The notes beneath the pieces are model-generated. The model was not told where the DNA came from. It did no database searches and worked only from the letters and a program-made list of their open reading frames with translations. From Balneolaceae bacterium (lineage in GTDB: Bacteria; Bacteroidota; Rhodothermia; Balneolales; Balneolaceae): a stretch of DNA of 64,000 nt. The stretch is taken from assembly GCA_007693395.1 (NCBI GenBank), contig REDS01000126.1, positions 1 to 64,000 of the forward strand, written 5' to 3'. Shown in pieces: positions 9,228 to 18,155 of this stretch. Within the stretch, counting starts at the first letter, position 1, and each line of letters opens with the position of its first letter. A program made the position numbers and the translations under genes.

Positions 9228-9850
9228 ATTACCAAGGCGATAATTATCAACCCAACACGCAATTCTCCATTTTTCCTCCGGCAGTAAAGCATCTGCTTAT
9301 AGTAAATCTGTTGGTATTTGTGGCACTCAGTAACCCGATGCTTTACAGATTGCTGATGGAGTTCGGCGCACTTTGGCCTATTGGCTCCGGCTTGTTTATA
9401 CCTACCCAGCTGGTAACCTACATGTTTCTTCATGCAGGCTTCGGGCATATTATTTTTAACCTCTTTGCGCTATGGATTTTTGGGCAGGGAATTGAAAATT
9501 TCTGGGGCACAAAGCGGTTTGCCACCTATTACTTTTTAACCGGTATAGGTGCAGCACTAATTCACATGTGGATTGGTGGTACAGGTGCACCTACGGTGGG
9601 GGCATCAGGCGCAGTGTATGGCATTCTGCTTGCGTTTGGTATGATGTTTCCCGACAGATATATTATGCTATTAATTCCTCCAATACCGATTAAAGCCAAA
9701 TACTTTGTGGCTATCTTTGGAGTATTTGAGCTGGTTTCCGGTTTGATGCGGCCCGACAGTGGTATCGCGCATTTTGCCCACCTTGGCGGAATGGTAGTAG
9801 GTTACATTTTGATAAAATACTGGGGCCTGAAAGGAGAAAATCACTATTAG
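9224..9850 (+). CDS. rhomboid family intramembrane serine protease (first of tandem pair)
   Basis: A 208-residue six-helix rhomboid. The family's HxxxN-type segment is HAGFGHIIFNLFALWIFG (about residues 70-87). The catalytic serine is S128 in GASGAVYG, and the catalytic histidine is H186 in AHLGG. It cleaves membrane-spanning substrates in the inner membrane; the substrate is unknown. The start is TTG at 9224 inside the stop of the upstream flavoprotein (TTGA), and no nearer ATG gives a complete first helix. Three nucleotides separate it from the next rhomboid, so the three genes form one transcription unit. Confidence 0.92.
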   Translation: MNYQGDNYQPNTQFSIFPPAVKHLLIVNLLVFVALSNPMLYRLLMEFGALWPIGSGLFIPTQLVTYMFLHAGFGHIIFNLFALWIFGQGIENFWGTKRFATYYFLTGIGAALIHMWIGGTGAPTVGASGAVYGILLAFGMMFPDRYIMLLIPPIPIKAKYFVAIFGVFELVSGLMRPDSGIAHFAHLGGMVVGYILIKYWGLKGENHY

Positions 9851-9853
9851 ATA

Positions 9854-10738
9854 ATGCAAGGCATGTATCAGCAAGACTCTTTTCGCAGTGCATTTAAACG
9901 CGGCTTTCAGCGGATGCCGCTTATTATTCGTACAATCATCGCCATAAATGTTATTGTTTTTATTTTTCAGGCAATTTTTGGAAATATCCAAGTTGGAGGG
10001 CAGCCCTTAAACCGCCATATTGTATACTATCTTGCCTTTGACCCATCTCTGGGAACTGCTATAACACAACCCTGGCGGCTGATTACCTACATGTTTTTGC
10101 ATGGCGGCGGTTTTCACTTACTATTCAACATGCTTTGGTTGTGGTGGATGGGACGTTCCGTGGAAGAAGCTGTAGGTCCGCGAACATTTGCCGTTCTGTT
10201 TTTCGGTGCTGGTATTGGTGGTGCCTTTTTCCATATTGCTTTTTCTTTTCTATATGGAACAACTTTTGTAATTGGAGCTTCAGGTGCGGTTTTTGGAGTG
10301 ATGGTTGCCTTTGCATACATGTTTCCCAGGGCGCCAATTATGCTGATATTTCTGCCCCCTATTGAAGCACGATTTGTAGTTGCCGGCCTTATAGCTTTTA
10401 ATGTACTGTTTATAGGTTCGGGAGATGGTGTGGCTAGGCTTGTTCATCTCGGTGGGGCAGGCATTGGTTATCTTTTGATAAAAGCCCACTACGGAGGGCA
10501 CGATCTTTCAAAATATGTACGGCCCATTGAGCGGCTATGGAAAGAGTCACCCAAAAAGAAAGAGAAAAAATCCAGGCCAAAAAACAAGAAGATGTATAAC
10601 GTCAGCGATGTAGAAATAGTAGAAGAAACCGATCAAACCGAACTGGATGCCATTCTTGAAAAGATCTCAAAAAGCGGCTACGATGGCCTTACAGCAGAAG
10701 AGAAGAAGAAGTTATTTGAACTGAGTAAGAGAAATTAA
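9854..10738 (+). CDS. rhomboid family intramembrane serine protease with C-terminal cytoplasmic tail (second of pair)
   Basis: A 294-residue rhomboid paralogue. The core (about residues 22-212) carries HGGGFHLLFNMLWLWWMG, the catalytic serine S143 in GASGAVFG and the histidine H198 in VHLGG. A soluble C-terminal extension follows: a lysine-rich linker (KKKEKKSRPKNKK, about 231-244) and a short acidic helix pair (DAILEKISKSGYDGLTAEEKKK) typical of Bacteroidota-type rhomboids. The tail probably contacts cytoplasmic partners or substrate. It is in the same operon as the preceding rhomboid and the flavoprotein. Confidence 0.92.
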   Translation: MQGMYQQDSFRSAFKRGFQRMPLIIRTIIAINVIVFIFQAIFGNIQVGGQPLNRHIVYYLAFDPSLGTAITQPWRLITYMFLHGGGFHLLFNMLWLWWMGRSVEEAVGPRTFAVLFFGAGIGGAFFHIAFSFLYGTTFVIGASGAVFGVMVAFAYMFPRAPIMLIFLPPIEARFVVAGLIAFNVLFIGSGDGVARLVHLGGAGIGYLLIKAHYGGHDLSKYVRPIERLWKESPKKKEKKSRPKNKKMYNVSDVEIVEETDQTELDAILEKISKSGYDGLTAEEKKKLFELSKRN

Positions 10739-10833
10739 GTATGCAATTTATCTTTTGTTTAGGCTTAAAAATTCCAAGCATTAAATTCCTATTTCCAAAT
10801 ATCTTCACTCAGAGTTAGAAGGCAAGCATATAG

Positions 10834-11204
10834 GATCGGACGTATCAATTTGCGAGGGATTGTAGATTGATGGTGAAAAAGTTAAGAATGGATATATCCA
10901 ATATTGAAAATTGTTAGCATTTTGTTAAATCATCTGGATCTTTGGGGCTAAATTATATTGAAGCAAATGAATCACTTAGTAAAAAGGATTTTCTGTGTAG
11001 AATTTAATTTGCAGAAAAGAAGCAAAGGAATCTAAATATTGGTTGAAGTTGTTACATACAATGAACAATGAGTTCAAGAAAGATATAAATGAATTACAAA
11101 AAGAGGTTGATGTGTTAAAACGCGTTATCTCATCAATCATTAGCAACAGAAATAAACAGTTTCTAAATCCTTGGAATTCGGAAATTGAATTTAGGTGTTT
11201 TTAA
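10834..11204 (+). pseudogene. decayed four-helix-bundle protein (S23/23S rRNA intervening-sequence protein family)
   Basis: Three adjoining open segments together resemble one four-helix-bundle (S23/IVP, TIGR02436-type) protein. The first reads DRTYQFARDCRLMVKKL then MDISNIENC and meets an in-frame TAG at 10915. The same frame continues HFVKSSGSLGLNYIEANE then SLSKKDFLCRI to a TAA at 11005. The next frame, from 11007, continues ICRKEAKESKYWLKLL and runs to TAA at 11202-11204. Family members normally read straight through KSSGS-GANYIEANESLSKKDF-RI-CRKEAKES-YWL, so the join looks like a one-base deletion near 11005. The extreme N-terminus is not recoverable. This explains most of the 517-nt gap between the rhomboid gene and ispG; nothing else was seen there. 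The family match is from memory of conserved segments. Confidence 0.8.
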
Positions 11205-11255
11205 CGTAGAATTTCATAAAGATCAATCACAAAGTATAATCACTTAATATAAATC

Positions 11256-12491
11256 ATGGCCCTCATTCAAAGAAGAAAATCAATTCCAGTAACTATTGGC
11301 GATGTAACTGTTGGTGGTGGCAATCCTATTGTAGTGCAGTCTATGACGAATACCGATACCGCTGATATTGATGAAACTGTTGAGCAGATTGATCATCTGA
11401 ATAAAGCGGGTTCTGAGCTTGTGCGCATAACTGTAAACAATGATGCTGCAGCAAAGGCGGTTCCATATATCAAGGAGAAGCTCATCAATCGGGGTGTTAC
11501 TGTGCCTATCATCGGGGATTTTCATTATAACGGGCATGTTTTACTTACAAAGTATCCCGATATGGCAAAATCTCTGGCCAAGTTTCGGATTAATCCTGGA
11601 AACACCGGTACCAAAACACGAGATGAAAACTTTTGTACAATAGTTGAGCAAGCTATTACATATGATAAACCCGTTCGTATTGGTGTAAACTGGGGTTCTC
11701 TTGATCAGCAGCTGCTTGCACAATATATGGATGAAAATAATGCCCGCAAGGCGCCGAAATCATCCAAAGAAGTGATGCTTGATACCATGATCGAAAGCGC
11801 CCGCCGTTCTACTGAACTGGCGGAAGATGTTGGGCTGCCATCAGATAAAATTATTGTAAGCTGCAAAATGAGCGGAGTGCAGGATCTGATTACCGTTTAC
11901 AAGCGGGTAGCGGATGTTATTCCCTACTCACTACACCTTGGCCTTACCGAAGCGGGAATGGGCATGAAGGGGACTGTAGCCAGCTCGGTAGCACTTGCCG
12001 TGCTTTTGCAAGAAGGTATTGGGGATACAATCCGTGTATCACTCACGCCAATGCCGGGAGCCGACAGGGCAGAAGAAGTTCGTATTTGCCAGCAGATTTT
12101 GCAATCTCTCGGTATTCGCAGTTTTATTCCACAGGTAACATCCTGCCCGGGTTGCGGCCGCACTAAAAGTACCTATTTCCAGGAGTTGGCCGACGAAATT
12201 CAAAACCATATTGTAGAGATGATGCCAATTTGGAGAGAGATCTATCCCGGAGTAGAGGAGATGGATGTGGCCGTAATGGGCTGTGTAGTGAATGGCCCGG
12301 GAGAGTCGAGACATGCCAACATTGGTATTTCGCTGCCCGGAACATTCGAAGAGCCAAAGGCGCCTGTATATGTTGACGGCGAACACCACAGTACACTTCG
12401 CGGAGATAATATTGGCGCTGAGTTCAGAAAAATGCTCGAAGATTACATTCAGAAAAACTACGGAAAGAAAGATAGTACGGCCGTTCAATAA
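11256..12491 (+). CDS. ispG: 4-hydroxy-3-methylbut-2-en-1-yl diphosphate synthase (flavodoxin/ferredoxin)
   Basis: A 411-residue IspG/GcpE, the penultimate enzyme of the MEP isoprenoid pathway, converting MEcPP to HMBPP with a [4Fe-4S] cluster. The N-terminal TIM-barrel begins [20 protein letters not shown]. Cluster ligands are visible as C297 and C300 in [10 protein letters not shown] and C343 in [11 protein letters not shown]. The length fits the short bacterial form without the extra inserted domain of plant and some Bacteroidetes enzymes. The start is ATG at 11256. It appears monocistronic. Its products feed menaquinone and carotenoid synthesis, both hinted at elsewhere in the window. Confidence 0.96.
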   Translation: MALIQRRKSIPVTIGDVTVGGGNPIVVQSMTNTDTADIDETVEQIDHLNKAGSELVRITVNNDAAAKAVPYIKEKLINRGVTVPIIGDFHYNGHVLLTKYPDMAKSLAKFRINPGNTGTKTRDENFCTIVEQAITYDKPVRIGVNWGSLDQQLLAQYMDENNARKAPKSSKEVMLDTMIESARRSTELAEDVGLPSDKIIVSCKMSGVQDLITVYKRVADVIPYSLHLGLTEAGMGMKGTVASSVALAVLLQEGIGDTIRVSLTPMPGADRAEEVRICQQILQSLGIRSFIPQVTSCPGCGRTKSTYFQELADEIQNHIVEMMPIWREIYPGVEEMDVAVMGCVVNGPGESRHANIGISLPGTFEEPKAPVYVDGEHHSTLRGDNIGAEFRKMLEDYIQKNYGKKDSTAVQ

Positions 12492-12542
12492 GCTGTCTCA
12501 AATCTCAGATTAAGAGAAAAATAAACAGCCTGAAGAGCTATA

Positions 12543-12556
12543 TGTAAGCAGTTACA
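12543..12556. promoter_or_regulatory. LacI-family operator-like site 1
   Basis: TGTAAGCAGTTACA is a 14-bp near-palindrome with one mismatched centre pair. It differs from the perfect site at 12683 by one base. Both resemble the cre/LacI-GalR consensus (TGTAANCGNTTACA). It lies about 215 nt upstream of the SusE/F-like gene, just after ispG. Confidence 0.55.
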
Positions 12557-12682
12557 TTACCATTTCAGAATGTGTTTGTTCAAAATTGAGAGCCAGGCAG
12601 TCCCCGAATTTGCCTTAGCACCATTCAATCAAAGATTTTATTGATAAGATGTTGACTAAAATGTCTTTTTTTCTGATATTGT

Positions 12683-12696
12683 TGTAAGCGCTTACA
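12683..12696. promoter_or_regulatory. LacI-family operator-like site 2 (perfect palindrome)
   Basis: TGTAAGCGCTTACA is a perfect 14-bp palindrome with the central CG typical of LacI/GalR-family operators. It is 75 nt upstream of the SusE/F-like lipoprotein start, where a promoter is expected. Centre-to-centre spacing from site 1 is 140 bp, compatible with looping by a dimer of dimers. The LacI-family gene at 14090 is the likely ligand; this is inference. Confidence 0.7.
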
Positions 12697-12771
12697 TTAA
12701 TAAGCGTTTGAATAATTTATAAATTATTGAATTACAATTAGTTACAAATTTAACAAGTTAGGAGTAAGGAA

Positions 12772-13872
12772 ATGAAAAAATATTTAATGATTCTCTTCGC
12801 GATGTTTGTAGGTCTTGCGATGATCTCTTGCAGCGATGACAGTGTAAGCATTATCGAGGTGCCTGAAGAAGAAGAACCAGAAGGTTTTATCTATTCTATC
12901 AATTTTAATGTTGAAGGCGGAGGCACCTTTACGTTCTCTGTAGATATGGACGGAGCAACCATTGAAGGTGAAGATTTACCAGATGATTTTGATGGTGATG
13001 TTCTGGAATTTGATCCGGAATCACACGAAGTGTTTATCGCGGGTTCTATGGTGGGTTGGCCAGAGCCAGGCTCTGAGAGATCTCTGAGATTAACACGTGC
13101 AGGTTCAAGTGGCGGAAGTATCCCTGCAGGTAATGCTGAATTCAAGTTCTTCATTGTGATTGATCAGCAGCCTTCATGGGGCTTTGGTGAATGGGAAGGA
13201 AATCCTAACCGAAGAACTGAAGTTACCAGTGGCGGTACATTTTCAGCAGATTGGGGTGATCAACCAGAAGTAGAAGATCCTGAAGGTGATTTTCCTGAGT
13301 CACTATTCTTAGCTGGTAATTTCCAGGAAGTAAGTGGATATGGCTCAGATTGGTCACCAGACGTAGGGCCGCAGATTCCAGCACTTGATACAGGTATTTA
13401 TGACGGCTACGTATTCTTCGCAGAAGATGGTGCCGAATTTAAGCTTGTAAAGGGCGATGACTGGGGCGCAGGTGACTTTGGTGGCGCAGATGGAGTACTC
13501 ACTGATGGTGGAGACAACATCGTTGCAGGTGATGCCGGATATACGAGAGTACATGTTAATGCTGTTGAAATGACTTATTCACTCACCAATACTGTTTGGG
13601 GTATTATAGGCGATGCAACTCCGGGCGGATGGGATGAAAGTACAGAAATGGACTTTGACGAAGAGAGCAAAACATGGACTATCACTGTTGATTTGAACGA
13701 CGGGGAAATGAAGTTCCGTGCTAACGACTCATGGGATATCAACGTGGGCGATAATGATGGAGACGGAACTCTGCAAAATGATGGTGGTAATATTGCTGTA
13801 GATGCAGGTAATTACACAATTACACTTGATCTTAACGGTACCGAGTGGACATATACCGTAGAAGCTAATTAA
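12772..13872 (+). CDS. SusE/SusF-like surface lipoprotein (starch/maltodextrin binding)
   Basis: A 366-residue exported lipoprotein: lipobox LAMISCSDD with the lipidated cysteine at about residue 20, followed by a very acidic flexible stretch and repeated beta-sandwich domains. The last domain (about residues 278-366) contains VWGIIGDATPGGWDESTEM and KFRANDSWDINVGDN, which match the SusF/SusE C-terminal fold that binds alpha-glucans. Two earlier segments (SHEVFIAGSMVGWPEPG and SLFLAGNFQEVSGYG) look like degenerate repeats. The protein is strongly acidic, consistent with a marine or halophilic host. Two LacI-type operators lie upstream, a terminator follows, and a LacI regulator and amylase come next, supporting a glycan-capture role. 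No SusC/SusD pair is in the window. Confidence 0.75.
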   Translation: MKKYLMILFAMFVGLAMISCSDDSVSIIEVPEEEEPEGFIYSINFNVEGGGTFTFSVDMDGATIEGEDLPDDFDGDVLEFDPESHEVFIAGSMVGWPEPGSERSLRLTRAGSSGGSIPAGNAEFKFFIVIDQQPSWGFGEWEGNPNRRTEVTSGGTFSADWGDQPEVEDPEGDFPESLFLAGNFQEVSGYGSDWSPDVGPQIPALDTGIYDGYVFFAEDGAEFKLVKGDDWGAGDFGGADGVLTDGGDNIVAGDAGYTRVHVNAVEMTYSLTNTVWGIIGDATPGGWDESTEMDFDEESKTWTITVDLNDGEMKFRANDSWDINVGDNDGDGTLQNDGGNIAVDAGNYTITLDLNGTEWTYTVEAN

Positions 13873-13896
13873 AATTCATGTGGTTATGAATTGAGG

Positions 13897-13929
13897 CCCG
13901 CTCACATGAACCTGTGGGCGGGTTTTTTT
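13897..13929 (+). terminator. rho-independent terminator after the SusE/F-like gene
   Basis: Stem CCCGC-t-CACA with loop tgaacc and arm TGTG-g-GCGGG is followed by seven T residues. It begins 24 nt after the stop codon. It separates the lipoprotein transcript from the LacI regulator. Confidence 0.9.
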
Positions 13930-14089
13930 ATACGTACAAACCAAAAAAATCACTTGACTTACATTAACTTAGTGCTCATTCTTTTTGAGTGAACACTTGC
14001 ATAAATATAACTCAATTAATCAGGCTGGCCACACAATAAGATCAAGCCGAGTGCAGTACAAGTAACACTAAACGAAAACGAGTAGCAGT

Positions 14090-15082
14090 TTGCCTAAAAC
14101 CATATACGATATTGCAAAAGAAGCTGGCGTGAGTATTGCAACTGTATCGAGAGTGTTTAACAGCTCGAACAGTGTTAAAGAGTCAACCCGCGAAAAGATT
14201 CTTAAGATTGCAGACGATCTGGGATATCATCCACAGGCCTATGCTCAGGGGCTGGCCAGTAAAAAAAAGAACAGTATTATGCTTCTTGTACCTGTGATGT
14301 CGAACTATTTTTTTACGGAGATTCTTCGCGGCACGCAGGATGTTCTTGCAGATGAAAACATTGAGCTCACTATTTTAAACATCAATCAGGAAAAAGGCGT
14401 GTTTCGTCAGGTTGAACAGATAATTAAACGTCAATGGGCGGATGGTTACCTTCTTGTTTCACTGCATTTGTCACAACAAGAACTTCAAAAACTGAAGCGA
14501 TATAAAGTACCTATAAGCCTTCTTGATGACCATTCCACCCACTTCGATTCTGTAAGTTTTAATAACGAACAAGGAGGTTACACAGCCACAAAATATCTGC
14601 TGAATAAAGGTTATAAAAGGATTGTTTTTCTTTCAGGAAGTAAAGAAGCCTTACCCAATAAAGAGCGGTATAAAGGGTATAAAAAAGCACTCGCTGAGTT
14701 CAAGATTAAACCTGATGAGAGTTTATACATTACTGGTGATTCTATGGACAGAGACGGTTTTACAGAGAAAAACGGGTATGAGGCAATGTGTAAGATTATC
14801 AGCCTCGATGAACCTGGCGAAGCCATATTCTGCACATCTGATATTAAAGCTGTTGGGGCGCTAAAAGCGATGAATGATGCCAACGTAAGGATTCCGCTTA
14901 TTAGCTATGATGACTTATCCATTTCAGAATACATCGGCCTTTCAACGATCTCACAACCCATGTACAAAATGGGGTGTCAGGCAACAAGGCACCTTCTCAA
15001 TCGTATTGATAATTACGATATAATTATTTGTGACCATATCCACAATCCGGAGCTTATCATCCGTAACTCCTCCGAAATTTGA
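14090..15082 (+). CDS. LacI/GalR-family transcriptional regulator
   Basis: A 330-residue repressor-type protein. The N-terminal LacI helix-turn-helix is TIYDIAKEAGVSIATVSRVF (about residues 4-23), followed by the hinge helix region QAYAQGLASKK and a periplasmic-binding-protein-like effector domain. It starts at TTG 14090, which places the HTH at the normal distance from the N-terminus. Genes on both sides encode a glucan-binding lipoprotein and an amylase (20 nt downstream of its stop), so it probably senses a maltodextrin. Perfect or near-perfect 14-bp palindromes at 12543 and 12683 are candidate operators. Whether it represses or activates cannot be told. Confidence 0.9.
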   Translation: MPKTIYDIAKEAGVSIATVSRVFNSSNSVKESTREKILKIADDLGYHPQAYAQGLASKKKNSIMLLVPVMSNYFFTEILRGTQDVLADENIELTILNINQEKGVFRQVEQIIKRQWADGYLLVSLHLSQQELQKLKRYKVPISLLDDHSTHFDSVSFNNEQGGYTATKYLLNKGYKRIVFLSGSKEALPNKERYKGYKKALAEFKIKPDESLYITGDSMDRDGFTEKNGYEAMCKIISLDEPGEAIFCTSDIKAVGALKAMNDANVRIPLISYDDLSISEYIGLSTISQPMYKMGCQATRHLLNRIDNYDIIICDHIHNPELIIRNSSEI

Positions 15083-15101
15083 CACCGACAACCATACTTC
15101 T

Positions 15102-18014
15102 ATGAGAATTCTGCAACACCTACTTTCCTTATTCTTCACGTTTTTTCTGGCTCAATCTCTTTCTGCGCAGGTCATTGAAACCATTCCTGTATTTCCAACG
15201 GAAGAAGAACCATTAACCATAATTTTTGATGCTACCCAGGCAGATCGCAGCGATCTTATTGGGTTCACTGGCGATGTTTATGCACATACAGGTGTGATCA
15301 TATCCGAGCAGGACAGAAACACAGGAACCTGGAGTTATGTGAAAACCGGATGGGGAGAAAATACCCCTGAAACCCGTCTCGAAAGCCTTGGAGATAATCG
15401 CTGGCAGCTCGAAATTGAAAATATTCGGGAATATTATGGCGTGCCCGCATCTAACAGAATCTACCAGATTGCTATTTTGTTCAGAAGTGCAGATACCAGC
15501 CGGCAGACCGAAGATCTTTTTATCGATATTTTCGAAGATGAACTTTTGGTCAGGTTTTCGCGTCCCTCTGTGTCACCACCAAATCCATTTTTTGCTGAAC
15601 TCAATAGTGATGTAACTTTTGAAGTGGTTGGCAGTTCGCCGGATGGTACTCTTGCATCTATTACTCTTTTTCAGGGAATGGAAGAGATCGCATCTGTTAC
15701 AAACAGTGATACTCTTCGATATGACTATACGGTAACGAGCACCGGCCGTACCGACTTTCGTGCCGTAGCTGAAGATGCTGCAGGGGATATGGTTCAAGAC
15801 GAACTCTACATCATCGTAAATCCGGAGGTTACAGAGCAGCAGCGCCCGCAAGGCATTGAGGATGGAATTACCTATCACGACAACGGTTCATCGGTTACGT
15901 TTTCGCTCTTTGCACCTTCGAAAGATTTCGTATATGTAATTGGAGATCATAGTGACTGGGAAGTTCGGGAAGAGTTTTTTATGAAGCGGGATTTTGCCCG
16001 GAGTGATAGCGTTCACTACTGGCTAACTATCGATAATTTTACACCAGGCGAGGTTTACCGTTTTCAGTATTTAATTGATGGTGAAATCCGAACAGCCGAT
16101 CTATTTTCTGAACTTGTACTGCATCCTTCACGCGATCAACAGATTTCATCATCTGTTTTTCCCGATATGCCTCCATATCCACAAGGGTTAACTACTGAAT
16201 ATGTAACCGTTATCCATCCAGGAAGAGAAGCTTACGAGTGGCAGGTTACCGATTTTCAGCGTCCACCGGTTGATGAACTGGTAGTATATGAACTGCTATT
16301 GCGCGATTTTGTGGACCATAGCACGTTCGAAACTCTCCGCGATACACTTGGTTATCTGGAAAGAATGGGTGTAAATGTGGTAGAATTGATGCCTGTTCAG
16401 GAGTTTGATGGCAATCTGAGCTGGGGCTATAATCCCGTATTTCACGGAGCACTGGACAAGTCGTACGGTACGCGAAGAATGTTTAAAGAATTTGTTGATG
16501 AAGCACACAGGCGAGGTATGGCAGTAGTGATTGATGTGGTATATAACCATGCTCAGGATGATTCTCCCCTGATTCGAACATTTGGCACAAACCGGGTTGG
16601 TTCCAACACCGCATTTAGTGCCGGGAATCCTTTATTAGGGCCCGGGCATGCATACAACGTTTTTTTTCATCTGAATCACGATCATCCCTACATAAAATAC
16701 TGGGTTGACCGGATGAATCGTTACTGGCTGCAAACCTACAATGTTGATGGTTTTAGGTTTGATCTGACGAAAGGATTTGCATCAAATGTAAACAACCAGG
16801 CACTGCTTGATGGGAACAACCCGCGCCGTATTGCGAACCTAAAACGCATGTATGATGTAATCAGAGAGTATGATGAGGATGCGTATATCATTCTGGAGCA
16901 CTTTGCTGCGAACAGTGAAGAGCGTGAGCTCGAACAGCATGGTATGCTGCTATGGGGCAATCATAACTTTAACTATTCTGAAGCTGTAATGGGCTGGAAT
17001 CAGGGGGGTAATTCAGATATGTCGGGTATCTACTTTGGCAACCGGGGTTTTGAAAATCCTCACCTCATTGGTTACATGGAGAGCCACGATGAACAGTGGC
17101 TGATGCACAAAGCGGCCAATTTTGGAAATCAAAGTAATCCGGATTACGATGTACGCGAGCTGGATGTGGCACTCCAGCGAATGAAACTTGCGGCAACTTT
17201 CTTCTTCACAATACCGGGGCCTAAAATGCTGTGGCAATTTGGGGAATTGGGATATGGTTACGCTGATGGTGAATGCGTAAAACCGGGTGATGGAAGCAAC
17301 GGCGACTGCCGCCCTGAAGATCCCGGCCGAACCGCAGAAAAACCGGTACGATGGGAGTACTATGATGAAGAAAACCGAAACCGTGTATACCGATCGTACG
17401 GTGAATTAACAAGATTACGGCGATCAAGCCCTGTTTTTACAAGCAGAGATACAGAGTTTACATCACAGCTGCGCGGTGAAACCAAATGGATTCGTCTTGA
17501 GCATTCAGATATGAATGCAGTTGTTATTGGTAACTTTGGGGTGGTTGAAAATGAAATGAGTGTTGAATTTCCGCATGATGGGGAGTGGTTTGAATTTGTA
17601 ACGGGAACTTCTGAAACGATTTCAGGCGGAATGACGGACTTTTTCCTGGCTCCTGGTGAGTTTAGAATCTACACATCGGAGCGTGTGGAACCTGCTGAAA
17701 CGAATGTATTTTTTCCGGTTGGTGAAGATGGTTTTGGCTCGGTACCCGAAGAGTTCAGGCTGAATTCAAACTATCCAAATCCTTTTAATCCTACTACGAA
17801 TATTGAGTATGAAGTGCCAAGAGAGGCTTCACTTTCTATTCGTGTGTATGATATGCTTGGCAGAGAAGTAGCCACGCTGGTTAATGATGATGCTCACCGG
17901 CCCGGAAGATTTACCGTAACATTCGACGGAAGTTCACTAAGCAGCGGAGTGTACATCGCACGGCTTGTGAGCGGGAGTACATCCTCCATCGAAAAAATGA
18001 CACTGATTAAGTAG
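15102..18014 (+). CDS. secreted GH13 alpha-amylase-family enzyme with T9SS sorting domain
   Basis: A 970-residue exported glycoside hydrolase. The ATG at 15102 gives a clean signal peptide (ends SLSAQ); an upstream in-frame ATG at 15030 lies inside the regulator gene and is less likely. Order: N-terminal beta-domains (about residues 24-250), a CBM48-like segment (about 260-350, VTFSLFAPSKDFVYVIGD), a GH13 barrel (about 390-800), then a C-terminal type A sorting domain. GH13 hallmarks include VIDVVYNHA, nucleophile D554 in DGFRFDLTKG, acid/base E599 in ILEHFA and D663 in MESHDEQ. The tail carries NYPNPFNPTTNIEYEVP and ends SSIEKMTLIK, the substrate signal for type IX secretion; SprA, the T9SS pore, is encoded at 27924. 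Probably degrades starch or related alpha-glucans outside the cell. Confidence 0.92.
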   Translation: MRILQHLLSLFFTFFLAQSLSAQVIETIPVFPTEEEPLTIIFDATQADRSDLIGFTGDVYAHTGVIISEQDRNTGTWSYVKTGWGENTPETRLESLGDNRWQLEIENIREYYGVPASNRIYQIAILFRSADTSRQTEDLFIDIFEDELLVRFSRPSVSPPNPFFAELNSDVTFEVVGSSPDGTLASITLFQGMEEIASVTNSDTLRYDYTVTSTGRTDFRAVAEDAAGDMVQDELYIIVNPEVTEQQRPQGIEDGITYHDNGSSVTFSLFAPSKDFVYVIGDHSDWEVREEFFMKRDFARSDSVHYWLTIDNFTPGEVYRFQYLIDGEIRTADLFSELVLHPSRDQQISSSVFPDMPPYPQGLTTEYVTVIHPGREAYEWQVTDFQRPPVDELVVYELLLRDFVDHSTFETLRDTLGYLERMGVNVVELMPVQEFDGNLSWGYNPVFHGALDKSYGTRRMFKEFVDEAHRRGMAVVIDVVYNHAQDDSPLIRTFGTNRVGSNTAFSAGNPLLGPGHAYNVFFHLNHDHPYIKYWVDRMNRYWLQTYNVDGFRFDLTKGFASNVNNQALLDGNNPRRIANLKRMYDVIREYDEDAYIILEHFAANSEERELEQHGMLLWGNHNFNYSEAVMGWNQGGNSDMSGIYFGNRGFENPHLIGYMESHDEQWLMHKAANFGNQSNPDYDVRELDVALQRMKLAATFFFTIPGPKMLWQFGELGYGYADGECVKPGDGSNGDCRPEDPGRTAEKPVRWEYYDEENRNRVYRSYGELTRLRRSSPVFTSRDTEFTSQLRGETKWIRLEHSDMNAVVIGNFGVVENEMSVEFPHDGEWFEFVTGTSETISGGMTDFFLAPGEFRIYTSERVEPAETNVFFPVGEDGFGSVPEEFRLNSNYPNPFNPTTNIEYEVPREASLSIRVYDMLGREVATLVNDDAHRPGRFTVTFDGSSLSSGVYIARLVSGSTSSIEKMTLIK

Positions 18015-18083
18015 CGTGAGTTTGATATATATTCTTTGAATTTAACAACCAGAAAGTCCCCTTCCGCCTCAGACGGATTGGGA
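18015..18083. repeat. intergenic repeat element, partial copy with hairpin
   Basis: The first 36 nt (18015-18050, starting CGTGAGTTTGATATAT and ending TTTAACAACC) match 40770-40804 with about six differences including one indel. A hairpin follows (arms about TCCCCTTCCG and CGGATTGGGA, 18057-18083). The copy lies between the convergent amylase and menB genes. No right inverted arm like that of the 40.8-kb copy was found. Confidence 0.5.
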
Positions 18084-18155
18084 TTTAGAGGTGGTTGAAA
18101 ACAGGCTTATGAACAAAATCTAAAGTTAGAATTAGGTATTGAGACTTAGCCTCAT

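Noticed and set aside
15030-15101. Extended start of the amylase inside the LacI gene
   Set aside because: It would bury the signal peptide 24 residues in; ATG 15102 gives a normal Sec signal.
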